A DNA stretch of 64,000 nucleotides, taken from Phyllobacterium zundukense (GTDB taxonomy: Bacteria > Pseudomonadota > Alphaproteobacteria > Rhizobiales > Rhizobiaceae). Each line of letters opens with the position of its first letter. Position 1 is the first letter of the stretch. The stretch is from contig NZ_CP017943.1 in assembly GCF_002764115.1 (NCBI RefSeq), forward strand, positions 496,001 to 560,000, read 5' to 3'. Below are positions 45,040-54,136 of the stretch, piece by piece. The notes beneath the pieces were generated by a model, which saw nothing but the letters and a program-made list of their open reading frames with translations, did no database searches and had not been told where the DNA came from. The position numbers and the translations under genes were made by a program.

Positions 45040-46536
45040 ATGACTTCGCAACCGATCAATTGGCATGGTGAAGCCGCCAATCTGACTTTCCGCAACAATG
45101 CTTTTATCGACGGTAAATTCGTTTCCGCTCAATCCGGTGATGTGTTCGACGCAATCAATCCAGCAAACGGAAAGATATTGACCAAAGTAGCGTCCTGCGA
45201 TGTGGCCGACGTTGATATCGCTGTGCATTCAGCGCGCAAGGCCTTTGAGGCGGGCGTATGGTCGCGTCGCAGCCCGGCAGAGCGCAAGAAGGTCCTCCAG
45301 CGGTTTGCCGAACTCATGTATAAACACGCTGACGAGCTCGCTTTGCTCGAGACCCTTAACATGGGTAAGCCCATCAGTGATGCACGGTCGATCGATGTCC
45401 CCGGTTCCGCAAACACCATCGCCTGGTATGCCGAGGCTATCGACAAAATCTACGACGAGATCGCGCCTACGGGACACGGCGCGCTTGGAATGATCACACG
45501 GGAAGCGGTCGGTGTTGTTGCGGCGGTGGTTCCCTGGAATTTCCCCCTGTTGATGGCATGCTGGAAGCTCGGCCCGTCGCTTGCGGCTGGCAACTCGGTG
45601 ATCCTCAAGCCAGCGGAGCAGTCTCCTCTGTCAGCACTTCGTCTGGCAGAGTTGGCTAGTGAGGCTGGCGTTCCCGATGGCGTCTTCAATGTGGTGACCG
45701 GTCTCGGCGAAACTGCAGGCAGGGCGCTCGGCCTGCACATGGACGTCGACATCGTCACGTTCACCGGATCGACAGAGGTCGGGAAGCTCTTCATGGGTTA
45801 TTCGGGCCAATCCAACCTGAAGCGCATTGCCTTGGAATGCGGCGGTAAAACCCCGCATATCGTCATGGCGGACTGCGCCAATCTCGACGAGGCAGCGACG
45901 GCGGCCGCATTCGGCATCTTCTTTAATCAGGGTGAAGTGTGCAACGCCGGGTCCCGCCTGCTCGTGGACCGCAAGATCAAAGACGCGTTTGTCGAAAAAG
46001 TCATCGCTGTCGGAAAGACCCTAATCCCCGGCGATCCTCTCGACCCGCAGACCAAGATGGGCGCGATCGTCAGCAAGAACCAGTTGGACCGCGTCCTGGA
46101 TTATATTGAGGTTGGCAGCAAGGAAGGGGCGACGCTGCTTTCCGGCGGCAAGCAGCATCTCACCGAGACAGGCGGCTACTTCGTTGAGCCCACCGTGTTT
46201 GACGGCGTTACCAACTCGATGCGCATCGCGCAGGAAGAAATCTTCGGACCGGTGCTCGCGACGATTTCATTTGCCGATACGGACGAAGCCGTCAGGATCG
46301 CCAACGACACGATATATGGCCTCGCGGCGGCCGTGTGGACAGACAATATTGACACCGCACTGTCGACCGCACGCCGCCTTCGGGCAGGATCCGTATGGGT
46401 CAATAACTTTGACGAAAGCAATATCACCGTTCCGTTCGGCGGATACAAGCAGTCGGGGTTTGGCCGGGACAAGTCCCTTCATGCGATCGACAAATACACC
46501 GAGCTTAAGACCACTTGGATCAAGATCCGCGCCTGA
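45040..46536 (+). CDS. Aldehyde dehydrogenase, PuuC/gamma-glutamyl-aminobutyraldehyde dehydrogenase group
   Basis: A 498-residue protein; ATG at 45040 rather than the upstream start because the operator and promoter occupy that DNA. The catalytic Asn in VVPWNFPLL, Glu in LECGGKTPH and Cys in FNQGEVCNAG are present. AIDKIYDEIAPTGHGALGMI is very like PuuC. It would oxidise the aldehyde formed by the PuuB-like enzyme to the acid. Confidence 0.87.
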   Translation: MTSQPINWHGEAANLTFRNNAFIDGKFVSAQSGDVFDAINPANGKILTKVASCDVADVDIAVHSARKAFEAGVWSRRSPAERKKVLQRFAELMYKHADELALLETLNMGKPISDARSIDVPGSANTIAWYAEAIDKIYDEIAPTGHGALGMITREAVGVVAAVVPWNFPLLMACWKLGPSLAAGNSVILKPAEQSPLSALRLAELASEAGVPDGVFNVVTGLGETAGRALGLHMDVDIVTFTGSTEVGKLFMGYSGQSNLKRIALECGGKTPHIVMADCANLDEAATAAAFGIFFNQGEVCNAGSRLLVDRKIKDAFVEKVIAVGKTLIPGDPLDPQTKMGAIVSKNQLDRVLDYIEVGSKEGATLLSGGKQHLTETGGYFVEPTVFDGVTNSMRIAQEEIFGPVLATISFADTDEAVRIANDTIYGLAAAVWTDNIDTALSTARRLRAGSVWVNNFDESNITVPFGGYKQSGFGRDKSLHAIDKYTELKTTWIKIRA

Positions 46537-46594
46537 TTCAGGCGACCACTCAACAGCCGGTCACATTCCGTAGCAGATAGATTAGGGGCTTATA

Positions 46595-48655
46595 GTGCGC
46601 GATCCGCGTTTTGATATCTTGTTTGAAGCGGTCCAGATCGGACCCCATACGGCGCGTAACCGGTTCTACCAGACTCCGCACTGCAACGGCATGGGCAATC
46701 TGCGTCCCCAGGCCCACGCCGCCATGCGCGGCGTGAAGGCTGAGGGAGGTTGGGCGGTCGTCAACACGGAACACTGCTCGGTACATCCCTCGGGCGACCT
46801 CATGCCCGAAGTCCTTCAGATGTTATGGGATGACGGGGACATTCCGCCGCTCGCGCTCATGGTTGATGCTGTTCACGAGCACGGCTCACTTGCGGGCGTC
46901 CAGCTTGCCTATCCCGCATATTACAACGCTAACAGGCTCACCCGCGACGTTCCGCTTGGCCCAATGGACCGTCCTGTCAGCGGTCATCATCCTATCCAGG
47001 TTCGGGCGATGGACAAGCAGGATATCCGGAATCTTCTTGGCTGGTGGAAGGCAGCGGCCAACAGGGCGCGGAAAGCGGGTTTCGACATCCTCAATGTTGA
47101 CGCCAATTTTTCCACGATTGCCTTCCAGTTCCTTTCGCCACGAAACCAGCGTACCGATGAATATGGCGGCTCCCTCAAGAACCGTATCCGTCTCTTGAAA
47201 GAGCTGATCGAGGTCACCCGCGAGGGCGGAAGCGACCAATGTGCCGTCAGCGTCCGTCTCATTGTGGACGAGCTTTTTGGAAATTTGGGCTTGCGGGCAC
47301 CGGATGAAGGTATTGAAGCCATCGGGATGCTTGCAGAACTGCCGGATCTCTGGGATCTCGTGATCGGCACGTGGGCGGACGACTCCCCCACATCACGGTT
47401 CGCACCTGAAAACGATCACGAGCCGTTCATGGTCGGCGTCAAGGCGGTCACCACTAAGCCCGTCATCGGAGTCGGCCGTTTCACTTCCCCGGACACAATG
47501 GCCAGCCTTATTCGCCGCGGCGTTCTGGACATGATTGGCGCGGCGCGGCCGTCTATCGCGGACCCCTTTCTGCCCAAAAAAATCGAGGAAGGACGATACG
47601 AAGACATTCGCGAATGCATCGGCTGCAATATTTGCGTATCCAGCCATTTCGCCATGACGAACCTGCGCTGTACGCAAAACCCTACGATGGGCGAAGAATG
47701 GCGCCGCGGTTGGCATCCTGAGCGGATCGCACCAAAGAAGCAGGACAAGAGCGTTCTCGTGGTAGGCGGCGGTCCGGCCGGACTCGAGTGTGCCCGTGCT
47801 TTGGGCGAGCGCGGGTATCGAGTTACTTTGGCTGAGCGCGAAACGAAGCTCGGCGGCAGAGTGACGCTCGAAGGCGAACTGCCTGGTTTGCGGGAATGGC
47901 TGCGGGTTCGCGACTGGCGTGTTACGCAATTAAACAAGCTTGCGAACGTCGAGGTCTATGTCGGAAGCGAACTGACCGCTGCGGACGTCGCCGAATTTGA
48001 TCCAGATCACGTAGTGATCGCAACGGGATCGCACTGGAGAGCTGACGGTATAGGTCGCGCCTCCCATCTTCCTTTAAAAATGGCAACGGCAATGCGGGTC
48101 TTTACTCCAGATGACATCATGCGCGGCGTCAGCCCTAAGGGAAGGATCACCGTCTATGACGATGATCACTATTACATGGGTTCGGTGATTGCCGAGAAGC
48201 TGGCATTGGAGGGAAATGATGTCACTCTTATCACGCCAGCGTCTGACGTTTCGTCATTCTCAATAAACACGCTCGAAAACATTCGGGTGGCACGGAGGTT
48301 GTTTGACCGCAACGTCAAAATGATAACGCACTCCAGCCTTGTCGAGGGTAAGAAGGATACGGTGCTCGTTGGTGATGTGCGAACGGGGGCAAGGGCGGAG
48401 TATTCTGCCGACGCCTTGGTTCTGGTCACCTCGCGTCTCCCGAATAGCCAGCTTTTCCACACGGTTAGCAGTCATTACGGCCATACAGAAGGCAATCCGA
48501 AAGTATCTCGCATCGGCGATTGCAACGCGCCCGCAGCTATTTATGCGGCCGTCTATTCCGGGCACCGGTTTGCCGAGGAATTCGACGTCGACACTCCGCT
48601 GCTGCGCCGCGAGCGGATCGACCTCATTAAATCGGGAGCGATTGCCGACTGCTGA
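46595..48655 (+). CDS. Iron-sulfur flavoprotein, trimethylamine/dimethylamine dehydrogenase-like (OYE superfamily)
   Basis: A 686-residue protein from GTG at 46595. Residues ~1-330 form the FMN-binding barrel (RNRFYQTPHCNGMG; LSPRNQRTDEYGGSLKNRIR). The 4Fe-4S cluster lies near residues 340-360 (CIGCNICV, later LRCTQNP). From ~385 come the FAD/ADP-binding domains (VLVVGGGPAGLECARALGER; later RITVYDDDHYYMGSVIAEKL). The architecture and length match TMADH, histamine dehydrogenase and relatives that demethylate or deaminate amines and pass electrons to ETF, so an amine substrate is likely. It follows the aldehyde dehydrogenase by 58 nt. Confidence 0.87.
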   Translation: MRDPRFDILFEAVQIGPHTARNRFYQTPHCNGMGNLRPQAHAAMRGVKAEGGWAVVNTEHCSVHPSGDLMPEVLQMLWDDGDIPPLALMVDAVHEHGSLAGVQLAYPAYYNANRLTRDVPLGPMDRPVSGHHPIQVRAMDKQDIRNLLGWWKAAANRARKAGFDILNVDANFSTIAFQFLSPRNQRTDEYGGSLKNRIRLLKELIEVTREGGSDQCAVSVRLIVDELFGNLGLRAPDEGIEAIGMLAELPDLWDLVIGTWADDSPTSRFAPENDHEPFMVGVKAVTTKPVIGVGRFTSPDTMASLIRRGVLDMIGAARPSIADPFLPKKIEEGRYEDIRECIGCNICVSSHFAMTNLRCTQNPTMGEEWRRGWHPERIAPKKQDKSVLVVGGGPAGLECARALGERGYRVTLAERETKLGGRVTLEGELPGLREWLRVRDWRVTQLNKLANVEVYVGSELTAADVAEFDPDHVVIATGSHWRADGIGRASHLPLKMATAMRVFTPDDIMRGVSPKGRITVYDDDHYYMGSVIAEKLALEGNDVTLITPASDVSSFSINTLENIRVARRLFDRNVKMITHSSLVEGKKDTVLVGDVRTGARAEYSADALVLVTSRLPNSQLFHTVSSHYGHTEGNPKVSRIGDCNAPAAIYAAVYSGHRFAEEFDVDTPLLRRERIDLIKSGAIADC

Positions 48656-48727
48656 CCGCCTTAGTCAGGATCGACGAGCCGTCTCACGCAAGAAGGCGTC
48701 GATCCATGCCATGTTGAGGAGAACACC

Positions 48728-50044
48728 ATGCCAAATAAAACGAATACAAAATCGGCCGAACTGTACGAGCGCGCCAAACGAGTCATGCCTGGGGGAAACA
48801 CACGGACAACCGTCTTCCGCACGCCGCACCAATTCTACGCCCAGAGGGGCGACGGCTGCCGCATCACAGACGTGGACGGCAACGTCCGCATTGACGCTGT
48901 CGGTAACTTTACCGCCCTGATCCATGGATACGGGAATAAACGTATTCTGGATGCAGCCCGTTCCCAGATCGAGGTCGGTCCCTGTTACGGCATGTCAACA
49001 GAGAGCGAGATCCGGTTGTCGGAGCTGCTCTGCGAGCGTCTTCCCTCCGTGGAGCAGCTTCGATACACCAATTCGGGCACCGAAGCCGTCATGAATGCCA
49101 TCAAAGCGGCGCGTGCCTATACGGGACGCTCCAAGATTGCTAAATGTGAAGGCGCCTACCATGGCACCTATGATCCTGCCGAAGTAAGTCAGGACGCCGG
49201 TCCTTCGACCTGGGGCGATATCGAAAAGCCGAAAAGCGTACCGACTGCAAAAGGAACTCCACAGGGGGTCCTGGACGACATCGTCGTCATTCCGTTCAAC
49301 AATGTTACGGTGGCGGAGAAAATCCTGCGGGCGGAGGGCCATGCGCTAGCTGCGGTTCTAGTGGATGTCATGCCCAACCGGGCAGGGCTCGTTCCGGCCA
49401 GACCGGATTTCCTGGCGATGCTGCGCCGCGTGACCCGCGAGTTCGGAGCTCTCTTGATCCTTGATGAGGTAATCACATTCCGGCTTGGCTATAATGGCGC
49501 CCAGGGTCGTTTTGACGCCGATCCTGATTTTACAACGCTGGGCAAGGTAATTGGTGGGGGCTTTCCGATCGGGGCCATCGGTGGCCGCGCAGAGGTGATG
49601 TCGGTTTTCGATCCGAGCAAAGGCGCGCCAGCCGTTCCCCACGGGGGCACCTTCAGTGCAAATCCAATGTCGATGATGTGCGGCATTGCCGCCGTTGAAG
49701 AATTGACGCCCGAAGCGTTCGAAAAACTCGAGAATCTAGGCCACCGCTTCGAACACGGCGTCCGCCAGCTGTTTCAGATGCACGGAGTTGACGGCCAGGT
49801 GACAGGCATCGGCTCCTTGCGTCGAGTCCACATGACGAACGCTCCGCTGAGCGATTATCGGTCGACTTTCGCAGCTGCTGAAGGTCCGCAGCGTGTAGCG
49901 GCGCTCGCCAGAGCGCTTTTCGACGAAGGAGTGATGATCGCCGGCAATGGTCTCATGGCGTTCTCGACACCCATGAGAAAGGACGACATTGATGAGATCC
50001 TTTCAGGCTTCGACCGAGCCCTTAAAACTGTAGCAGCGCACTGA
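48728..50044 (+). CDS. Class III PLP aminotransferase, glutamate-1-semialdehyde-aminomutase-like
   Basis: A 438-residue protein with GAGGAG 9 nt before the ATG. It has the start ERAKRVMPGGNTRTTVF, the PLP phosphate site NSGTEAVMNAIKAARAYTGR, the LILDEVITFR aspartate that pairs with the pyridine nitrogen, and the Schiff-base lysine in TLGKVIGGGFPIGAIGG. Paralogues of HemL like this one occur in catabolic clusters and move amino groups of beta- or omega-amino acids; this is probably not the heme enzyme. It works with the RidA protein encoded next. Confidence 0.86.
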   Translation: MPNKTNTKSAELYERAKRVMPGGNTRTTVFRTPHQFYAQRGDGCRITDVDGNVRIDAVGNFTALIHGYGNKRILDAARSQIEVGPCYGMSTESEIRLSELLCERLPSVEQLRYTNSGTEAVMNAIKAARAYTGRSKIAKCEGAYHGTYDPAEVSQDAGPSTWGDIEKPKSVPTAKGTPQGVLDDIVVIPFNNVTVAEKILRAEGHALAAVLVDVMPNRAGLVPARPDFLAMLRRVTREFGALLILDEVITFRLGYNGAQGRFDADPDFTTLGKVIGGGFPIGAIGGRAEVMSVFDPSKGAPAVPHGGTFSANPMSMMCGIAAVEELTPEAFEKLENLGHRFEHGVRQLFQMHGVDGQVTGIGSLRRVHMTNAPLSDYRSTFAAAEGPQRVAALARALFDEGVMIAGNGLMAFSTPMRKDDIDEILSGFDRALKTVAAH

Positions 50045-50069
50045 CGCTCGTTCTTTAAAAGGAATTAAG

Positions 50070-50453
50070 ATGATCCGCGATCGCGTTGAAGTCACCAATA
50101 AGTGGGGTAATTTAATTGGTTACTCCCGCGCCGTGCGCGCGGGTAACCAAATCTTTGTATCCGGCACGGCGGCCTCGGGCCCTGATGGGGCGTTGCATCC
50201 AGGCGACGCACTTAGGCAGACTGAAGTCATTCTTGCTCGCATCAGTGAGGCTCTTGCGACAGTTGGTGCTGGGCTCGCCGATATCGTGGAGACTAGAATC
50301 TTCTTGCGCGACATGTCAGATTGGGAGGTCGTGGGGAAGGCACACGGTGCAGTCTTTGCTAATGTGCGCCCTGCGACAACGATGGTACAGGCAGGTGGTC
50401 TCATCGACCCGGATTTTCTTGTTGAAATTGCAGCAACAGCAATTGTCGCCTAA
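50070..50453 (+). CDS. RidA/YjgF-family protein (short form)
   Basis: A 127-residue protein with AAAAGGA before the ATG. It has VRAGNQIFVSGTAASGPDG, then ILARISEALATVGAGLADIV, ETRIFLRDMSDW and VRPATTMVQAGGLIDPDFLV; the Arg in VRPATT corresponds to the substrate-binding Arg. It probably hydrolyses imine/enamine intermediates from the oxidase and aminotransferase steps. Last gene of the first amine cluster; decayed DNA follows. Confidence 0.88.
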   Translation: MIRDRVEVTNKWGNLIGYSRAVRAGNQIFVSGTAASGPDGALHPGDALRQTEVILARISEALATVGAGLADIVETRIFLRDMSDWEVVGKAHGAVFANVRPATTMVQAGGLIDPDFLVEIAATAIVA

Positions 50454-51014
50454 AGCAAGGAGCGTCGGTTATGAAGCCCCGCTCCGCACGCGAAACGGCA
50501 GCGATGCTGGGTGCGTGGCCTCGCCCGAAATGAAAGTCGCGGCATGCATCAGCGGGACGACCAACTTGGAAACCGACCTTTACTACAATCGACGCATCCT
50601 CGTCGGCGGTATATACGAAGTCTGGACCGGGCCGGATCCTCAACCGAATCTGGAACTGGTATCATGATAGACCTCGTCATCGAAGAGCACTGCTCAGGCC
50701 GCAATGCCTACTTCGCAACGATTCCGTGTAGGAGATGTAACAGCCTGAAAACAGGTTAGCTATAGGCAAAAGCCAATCTCTAATGTCGATGATAGAACTA
50801 CCTTTGATATGTACCGTGGGCAACAAGAGCCGCCTGTTCGCGATGTTCAGTTTCATCCATCCGACCTGACACAGCTTCTCTAATCAGTTCGCTGATGGTG
50901 TCCGGATTATTTCTCATTTTTGGAATGATGAACTTCGGTTTCGTTCGCGTATGCGCTTCGAAGATCGCATACTGGCTCATGGAGAACTCGATCGGAATTC
51001 GGCCGCCGATACCT
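50454..51014. other. Intergenic/decayed stretch with two doubtful small frames
   Basis: A 45-codon frame on + (ATG at 50530, stop at 50667: MKVAACISGTTNLE, then YYNRRILVGGIYEVWTG) looks like the end of a protein but has no ribosome site and no recognised family. On the minus strand a 78-codon frame (50798-51034) begins inside the transpeptidase gene's 3' end and is also unrecognised. Nothing else is visible. Confidence 0.3.
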
Positions 51015-51524
51015 TTAGTTGATGAACCGGACAACGACGCCCGGCTTCACCATTCCAGCTAGCTCCTCGGCGTCCCGGTTCGTCAGACGAACGCAGCCAT
51101 GCGACCCGACTTTGTTGATAAGCTCGGGATCAGGCGTTCCATGAATGCCGTAGGTTGGCTCGGTTAGATCGATCCACACACTTCCGACCGGCCCATTGGG
51201 GCCCTTGGGGATGGTGAGGACCTTGTCGTTCTTCCCTTGCTTAAAGTTGACCTTTGGGTTGTACCTAAAGACGGGCATCCGCGCGACGCCCTTCACCTTG
51301 TGCGTACCCCGTGGAGAAGGATTGTCCTCGCTGCCAACCGTCGCGGGGTACGCCGCTAGTATGACATCACGATTATCGTAAGCCGTGACTTGCCCAGCCG
51401 TCTTGTCGGCTTCGATGCGGGCCACCTTTCCTTGGCGCGGGGGACCCGGCATTGCCACCTGGACTGTCTCTCCAGGGACGAAATGCGAACCTGGATTAAG
51501 CGCAGTCAGCAGATCGATATGCAT
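51015..51524 (-). pseudogene. L,D-transpeptidase (YkuD domain), N-terminally truncated
   Basis: The YkuD catalytic domain is complete: AYDNRDVILAAYPATVGSED, PSPRGTHKVKGVA, GPNGPVGSVWIDLTEPTYGI and HGTPDPELINKVGSHGCVRL, with catalytic His and Cys. These periplasmic enzymes form 3-3 peptidoglycan cross-links. The frame starts abruptly at MHIDLLTALNPGSHF, which in relatives is an internal stretch well after a signal peptide. No signal peptide or upstream domain can be found in any frame above 51524. Without export the protein could not reach the cell wall, so it is probably a 5'-truncated relic. Confidence 0.7.
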
Positions 51525-51658
51525 TCCGCAAATCGGAATTTCGCGGTCACGGAAAACTGATCAACCCTGCCTGATACTGCGTCGATTGGCACCGGAGCAG
51601 GGATATGCTGAGACACCACTCCACTTTTGATGCCGCTAGGCTATATACAACCGCCTAA

Positions 51659-51928
51659 TGGCTTGCCGATCGTTCCGTTGTGCTTGCCGACGGCAAGATC
51701 GCCGCTGATATCAATATTCGGCTTGAGCGCCCCCGCCGCCATTCGGATCCCGCGTTTGCCAAATTGCGAGCCCGCCTCCTTGCCGAGCTTGGCGTGGAGG
51801 AGACGGGCGAAGACCGCCGGGCAGCACCGCGGGCTGCGCTGCACGACAAGCAAACCCATCAGCCCGTTTCTGTTCCATTTGGCGTTGGCGATTCAGCGCT
51901 GGCCGGGCGAACGTGGCTGAACCACTAA
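51659..51928 (+). pseudogene. C-terminal remnant of an SsuB/TauB-type ABC ATPase
   Basis: After a stop at 51656 the frame reads WLADRSVVLADGKIAADINI, then RLERPRRHSDPAFAKLRARL and LAELGVEE. This is the sequence that follows the H-loop in nitrate/sulfonate-type ABC ATPases (here with an Ala/Glu-rich extension). All nucleotide-binding motifs are missing. Confidence 0.6.
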
Positions 51929-51971
51929 GCGATAGCTGTTTCCCTCCTGTTCCTTCTTCTGGATATTGCTC

Positions 51972-52200
51972 ATGACAAAACTTACCCGAACATCAATTTC
52001 CTGGAATGCCAATCGCCGGCAGTTTCTGGCATTCGGAGCAGGCGCACTTGCACTCGGATTGAACCCCGCATTGCTGCAAGGAGAAGACGCCAATTTCTCC
52101 GGTGTAACGTCGTGCGCTCGCATTTCGGTTACGAGGAAACCGAACTCGAAGAAGCGTTGGGCGTCTATGAGGCAATCTGACGGTTCGCAGCTTCCGGACC
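51972..52200 (+). pseudogene. Twin-arginine-type signal sequence fragment, body lost
   Basis: ATG at 51972 starts MTKLTRTSISWNANRRQFLA with a hydrophobic core FGAGALALGLNPALL, a Tat-like export signal as in ABC binding proteins. After about 40 codons the sequence no longer resembles a protein and the frame runs into the azoR remnant. With the SsuB tail just before it, this may be what is left of a second sulfonate-type transporter's binding protein. Confidence 0.45.
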
Positions 52201-52242
52201 CGAATCCTTTTTTACTTCCCATCCCCAGAATTGGAGACATCC

Positions 52243-52545
52243 GTGAACTTGCTACATCTTGTTCAAGCATTCTCGCCACCGCATCTGTCAGCCGACAACT
52301 GTCCAAAGATATCGTCGAAAGATTGAAGGCGGAGAGTCCCGCCACCTCCGTCACTTATCGTGACCTTGCTGCAAACCCGATTCCACATCTTTCGGGGGAG
52401 TATATCGCAGCTTCCACCGCTGCGGCCGGCCAGCATGACGGCGCGCTTCAGCATGATCTCGCCCAGAGTGCCGCGGTTCTGGAGGAGTTTCTGGCGGCTG
52501 ATATCGTCGTGGTCGGAGTAGGGATGGGCGCAGACCTCAGTGACG
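52243..52545 (+). pseudogene. azoR: azoR (FMN-dependent NADH-azoreductase), frameshifted and truncated
   Basis: GTG at 52243 with GGAG upstream begins the AzoR N-terminus as MNLLHL. At CTTGTTCAAGC one base (probably A) is missing, and the rest continues one frame over: SSILATASVSRQLSKDIVER, then AESPATSVTYRDLAANPIPH and AAVLEEFLAADIVVVG. At about 52540 homology stops where the 3' end of the minus-strand amine oxidase gene begins. The flavin-binding second half is gone. Confidence 0.7.
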
Positions 52546-52584
52546 TGGCCTTGTCCCTGCGCCCACCAATGGCACCAAAAACGC

Positions 52585-53931
52585 CTATCTGGCTCGATCC
52601 GGCCAATGGTTTTGAAGCAGAGCCGCGATATGTCGCCCGCTCGCGCAGGCGCCGCCTGTGTGGGACTGCGACAGATAATCCCCGCAGAAGTACAGCCGGG
52701 AACGGTGATCCTGCTGCTGGTTAAGGAAGCCGCCCACCATTGTTGCATAGCCTGGATACCAGAGTGGCAGCATGTCATCCCACCATTGCTCTGCAACCCC
52801 GCTAATCCTCTTGCTGATACCCGGATACAGTCTTTCTACCTCGTCTCGCACGTACTCATCGAGCCGATTTTGCCCACCTTCCCGTTCGATCTGCTCAGAC
52901 AGTTCGGGAGTGATTTCGCACTGCAGGTACGGGGGCTGGTGATGGCCATCAGGCACAAGGTCATCGTGCGGCATCGCGTAAAACAAAGAGAATTTGCATT
53001 CGGACTGCCGTGTGAACCATCGGAAATGATGCTCGAGCGGGCCTGGTTCCAAGGCGTAGTAAATCCGGGCACCCCTGTTGTAGCGAACCTTCGAGAAGAA
53101 GCCGCGTTGCGCGCTGGTCAACCCATCGACGATCTCCGTCACTTTCGTGCCGGGAACTGCACACACCAGGAAATCAGCCTGCGTTGTCGAGCTGTGACCA
53201 TTCTCGTCCCTATACGTCACCGAAACCCCTGGATCGTCGATTGCAATCGATGTTACGGTCGCCTTCAATTTGACCCTCAGTTTGCTGCTCAGTGTCCTCG
53301 TGAGATGACCAATCCCGGACTTGAACGATAGAAGATCAGCGTTCACGACGTGTCCGAGAAGACTGAGAAGGTACGCCTTCGAGATTTGTTCTGGCTCCCA
53401 GTGCCAAGGCGCTCGGAAGTATGGCTCGATGTAGTTTTCGAGGAATTCCTTACTGACTTTGCGGGAAATATAGTCGGCGACATTCTCGTCGTCGATGTGC
53501 GCAGCAGTATGCATCAAGCATGGATCGGTCTTCCGGCCGGCCTGAATCATGTCAGGCAAGAGGTTGGCTAGCTTGGCCTTGGTTTTGAGACCAAAGGCCG
53601 GATGAGTGAGCAGGAAAACCGGATCAAACGTCAGCTTGAGCTTATATTCGCGGCTTCCATTGTCGACCTTATATCCACCGTTGCGATCGGGAAACACATA
53701 GAGGTCCTCCGTAAGTCCGAGTTCCTTCACAAGATCAAACATGACCTTGTTGAACGAAAAAAGCACCGATGCGCCGGTGTGGACATTTACGCCGCTGATG
53801 ATACGGTCGGCCATACGCCCACCGGCAAACTCATCGCGCTCCAGAACCGTTACGTCCATGCCCGCTTTCTTCAAATCGTAGGCTGCCGACAGTCCGGCAA
53901 TTCCGGCGCCGACGACGATCACCTTCGCCAT
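52585..53931 (-). CDS. Flavin amine oxidase, protoporphyrinogen-oxidase-like (copy 1)
   Basis: A 448-residue protein. FAD site VIVVGAGIAGLSAAYDLKKA (GxGxxG at 8-13) and the second FAD stretch LERDEFAGGRM. The central substrate domain includes YIEPYFRAPWHWEPEQISKA, and the C-terminal FAD contact is RLYFCGDYLSQSHTGGACAS. This HemG/PpoX-like fold also serves amine oxidases of unknown substrate. Context argues against heme synthesis: a palindrome shared with the PotABCD-like operon lies just upstream (53979-53992), and a homologous gene at 59942 sits with an agmatinase-like gene. No signal peptide. Confidence 0.83.
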   Translation of the reverse strand: MAKVIVVGAGIAGLSAAYDLKKAGMDVTVLERDEFAGGRMADRIISGVNVHTGASVLFSFNKVMFDLVKELGLTEDLYVFPDRNGGYKVDNGSREYKLKLTFDPVFLLTHPAFGLKTKAKLANLLPDMIQAGRKTDPCLMHTAAHIDDENVADYISRKVSKEFLENYIEPYFRAPWHWEPEQISKAYLLSLLGHVVNADLLSFKSGIGHLTRTLSSKLRVKLKATVTSIAIDDPGVSVTYRDENGHSSTTQADFLVCAVPGTKVTEIVDGLTSAQRGFFSKVRYNRGARIYYALEPGPLEHHFRWFTRQSECKFSLFYAMPHDDLVPDGHHQPPYLQCEITPELSEQIEREGGQNRLDEYVRDEVERLYPGISKRISGVAEQWWDDMLPLWYPGYATMVGGFLNQQQDHRSRLYFCGDYLSQSHTGGACASGRHIAALLQNHWPDRAR

Positions 53932-53974
53932 GGATCTCTCCCATTTCGATGACAGCGGGAGGGTATCTGATCAA

Positions 53975-53992
53975 ATTATAGAGTCAATTCTT
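53975..53992 (-). promoter_or_regulatory. TetR-type operator, copy 1, with overlapping -10
   Basis: Minus-strand AAGAATTGACTCTA (53992-53979) matches the TAGAGTTGACTCTA palindrome at 12 of 14 bases. TATAAT (53980-53975, minus) overlaps its end, about 40 nt before the amine oxidase start. The -35 is not clear. Confidence 0.55.
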
Positions 53993-54074
53993 TTTTAGAG
54001 CCCTGACTATGAATTCATAGCCAGTGCCCTTTGGCGCTCGTCCTCTTCTTCCCTACAAAGCCTGAAATGACCTC

Positions 54075-54111
54075 TTGATGTAGAGTTAAATCTTTAATAG
54101 AGTTCACTCTA
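54075..54111 (+). promoter_or_regulatory. Promoter with TetR-type operator, copy 2
   Basis: TTGATG (54075-54080), a 17-nt spacer, then TAGAGT (54098-54103) as the -10. The palindrome TAGAGTTCACTCTA (54098-54111) covers the -10 and the expected start of transcription. A further half-site TAGAGTT begins at 54081. It lies 25 nt before the binding-protein gene. Confidence 0.68.
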
Positions 54112-54136
54112 GCAATGGCAAAAAGGGGAACGACAA

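Noticed and set aside
48728..50044. Assignment as hemL (glutamate-1-semialdehyde aminomutase)
   Set aside because: Location in an amine operon and the HemL-like but divergent start make a catabolic aminotransferase more likely.
52585..53931. Assignment as haem-pathway protoporphyrinogen oxidase (hemG/hemY)
   Set aside because: The fold fits, but the operator, transporter, agmatinase and paralogue context point to amine metabolism; no haem genes are nearby.
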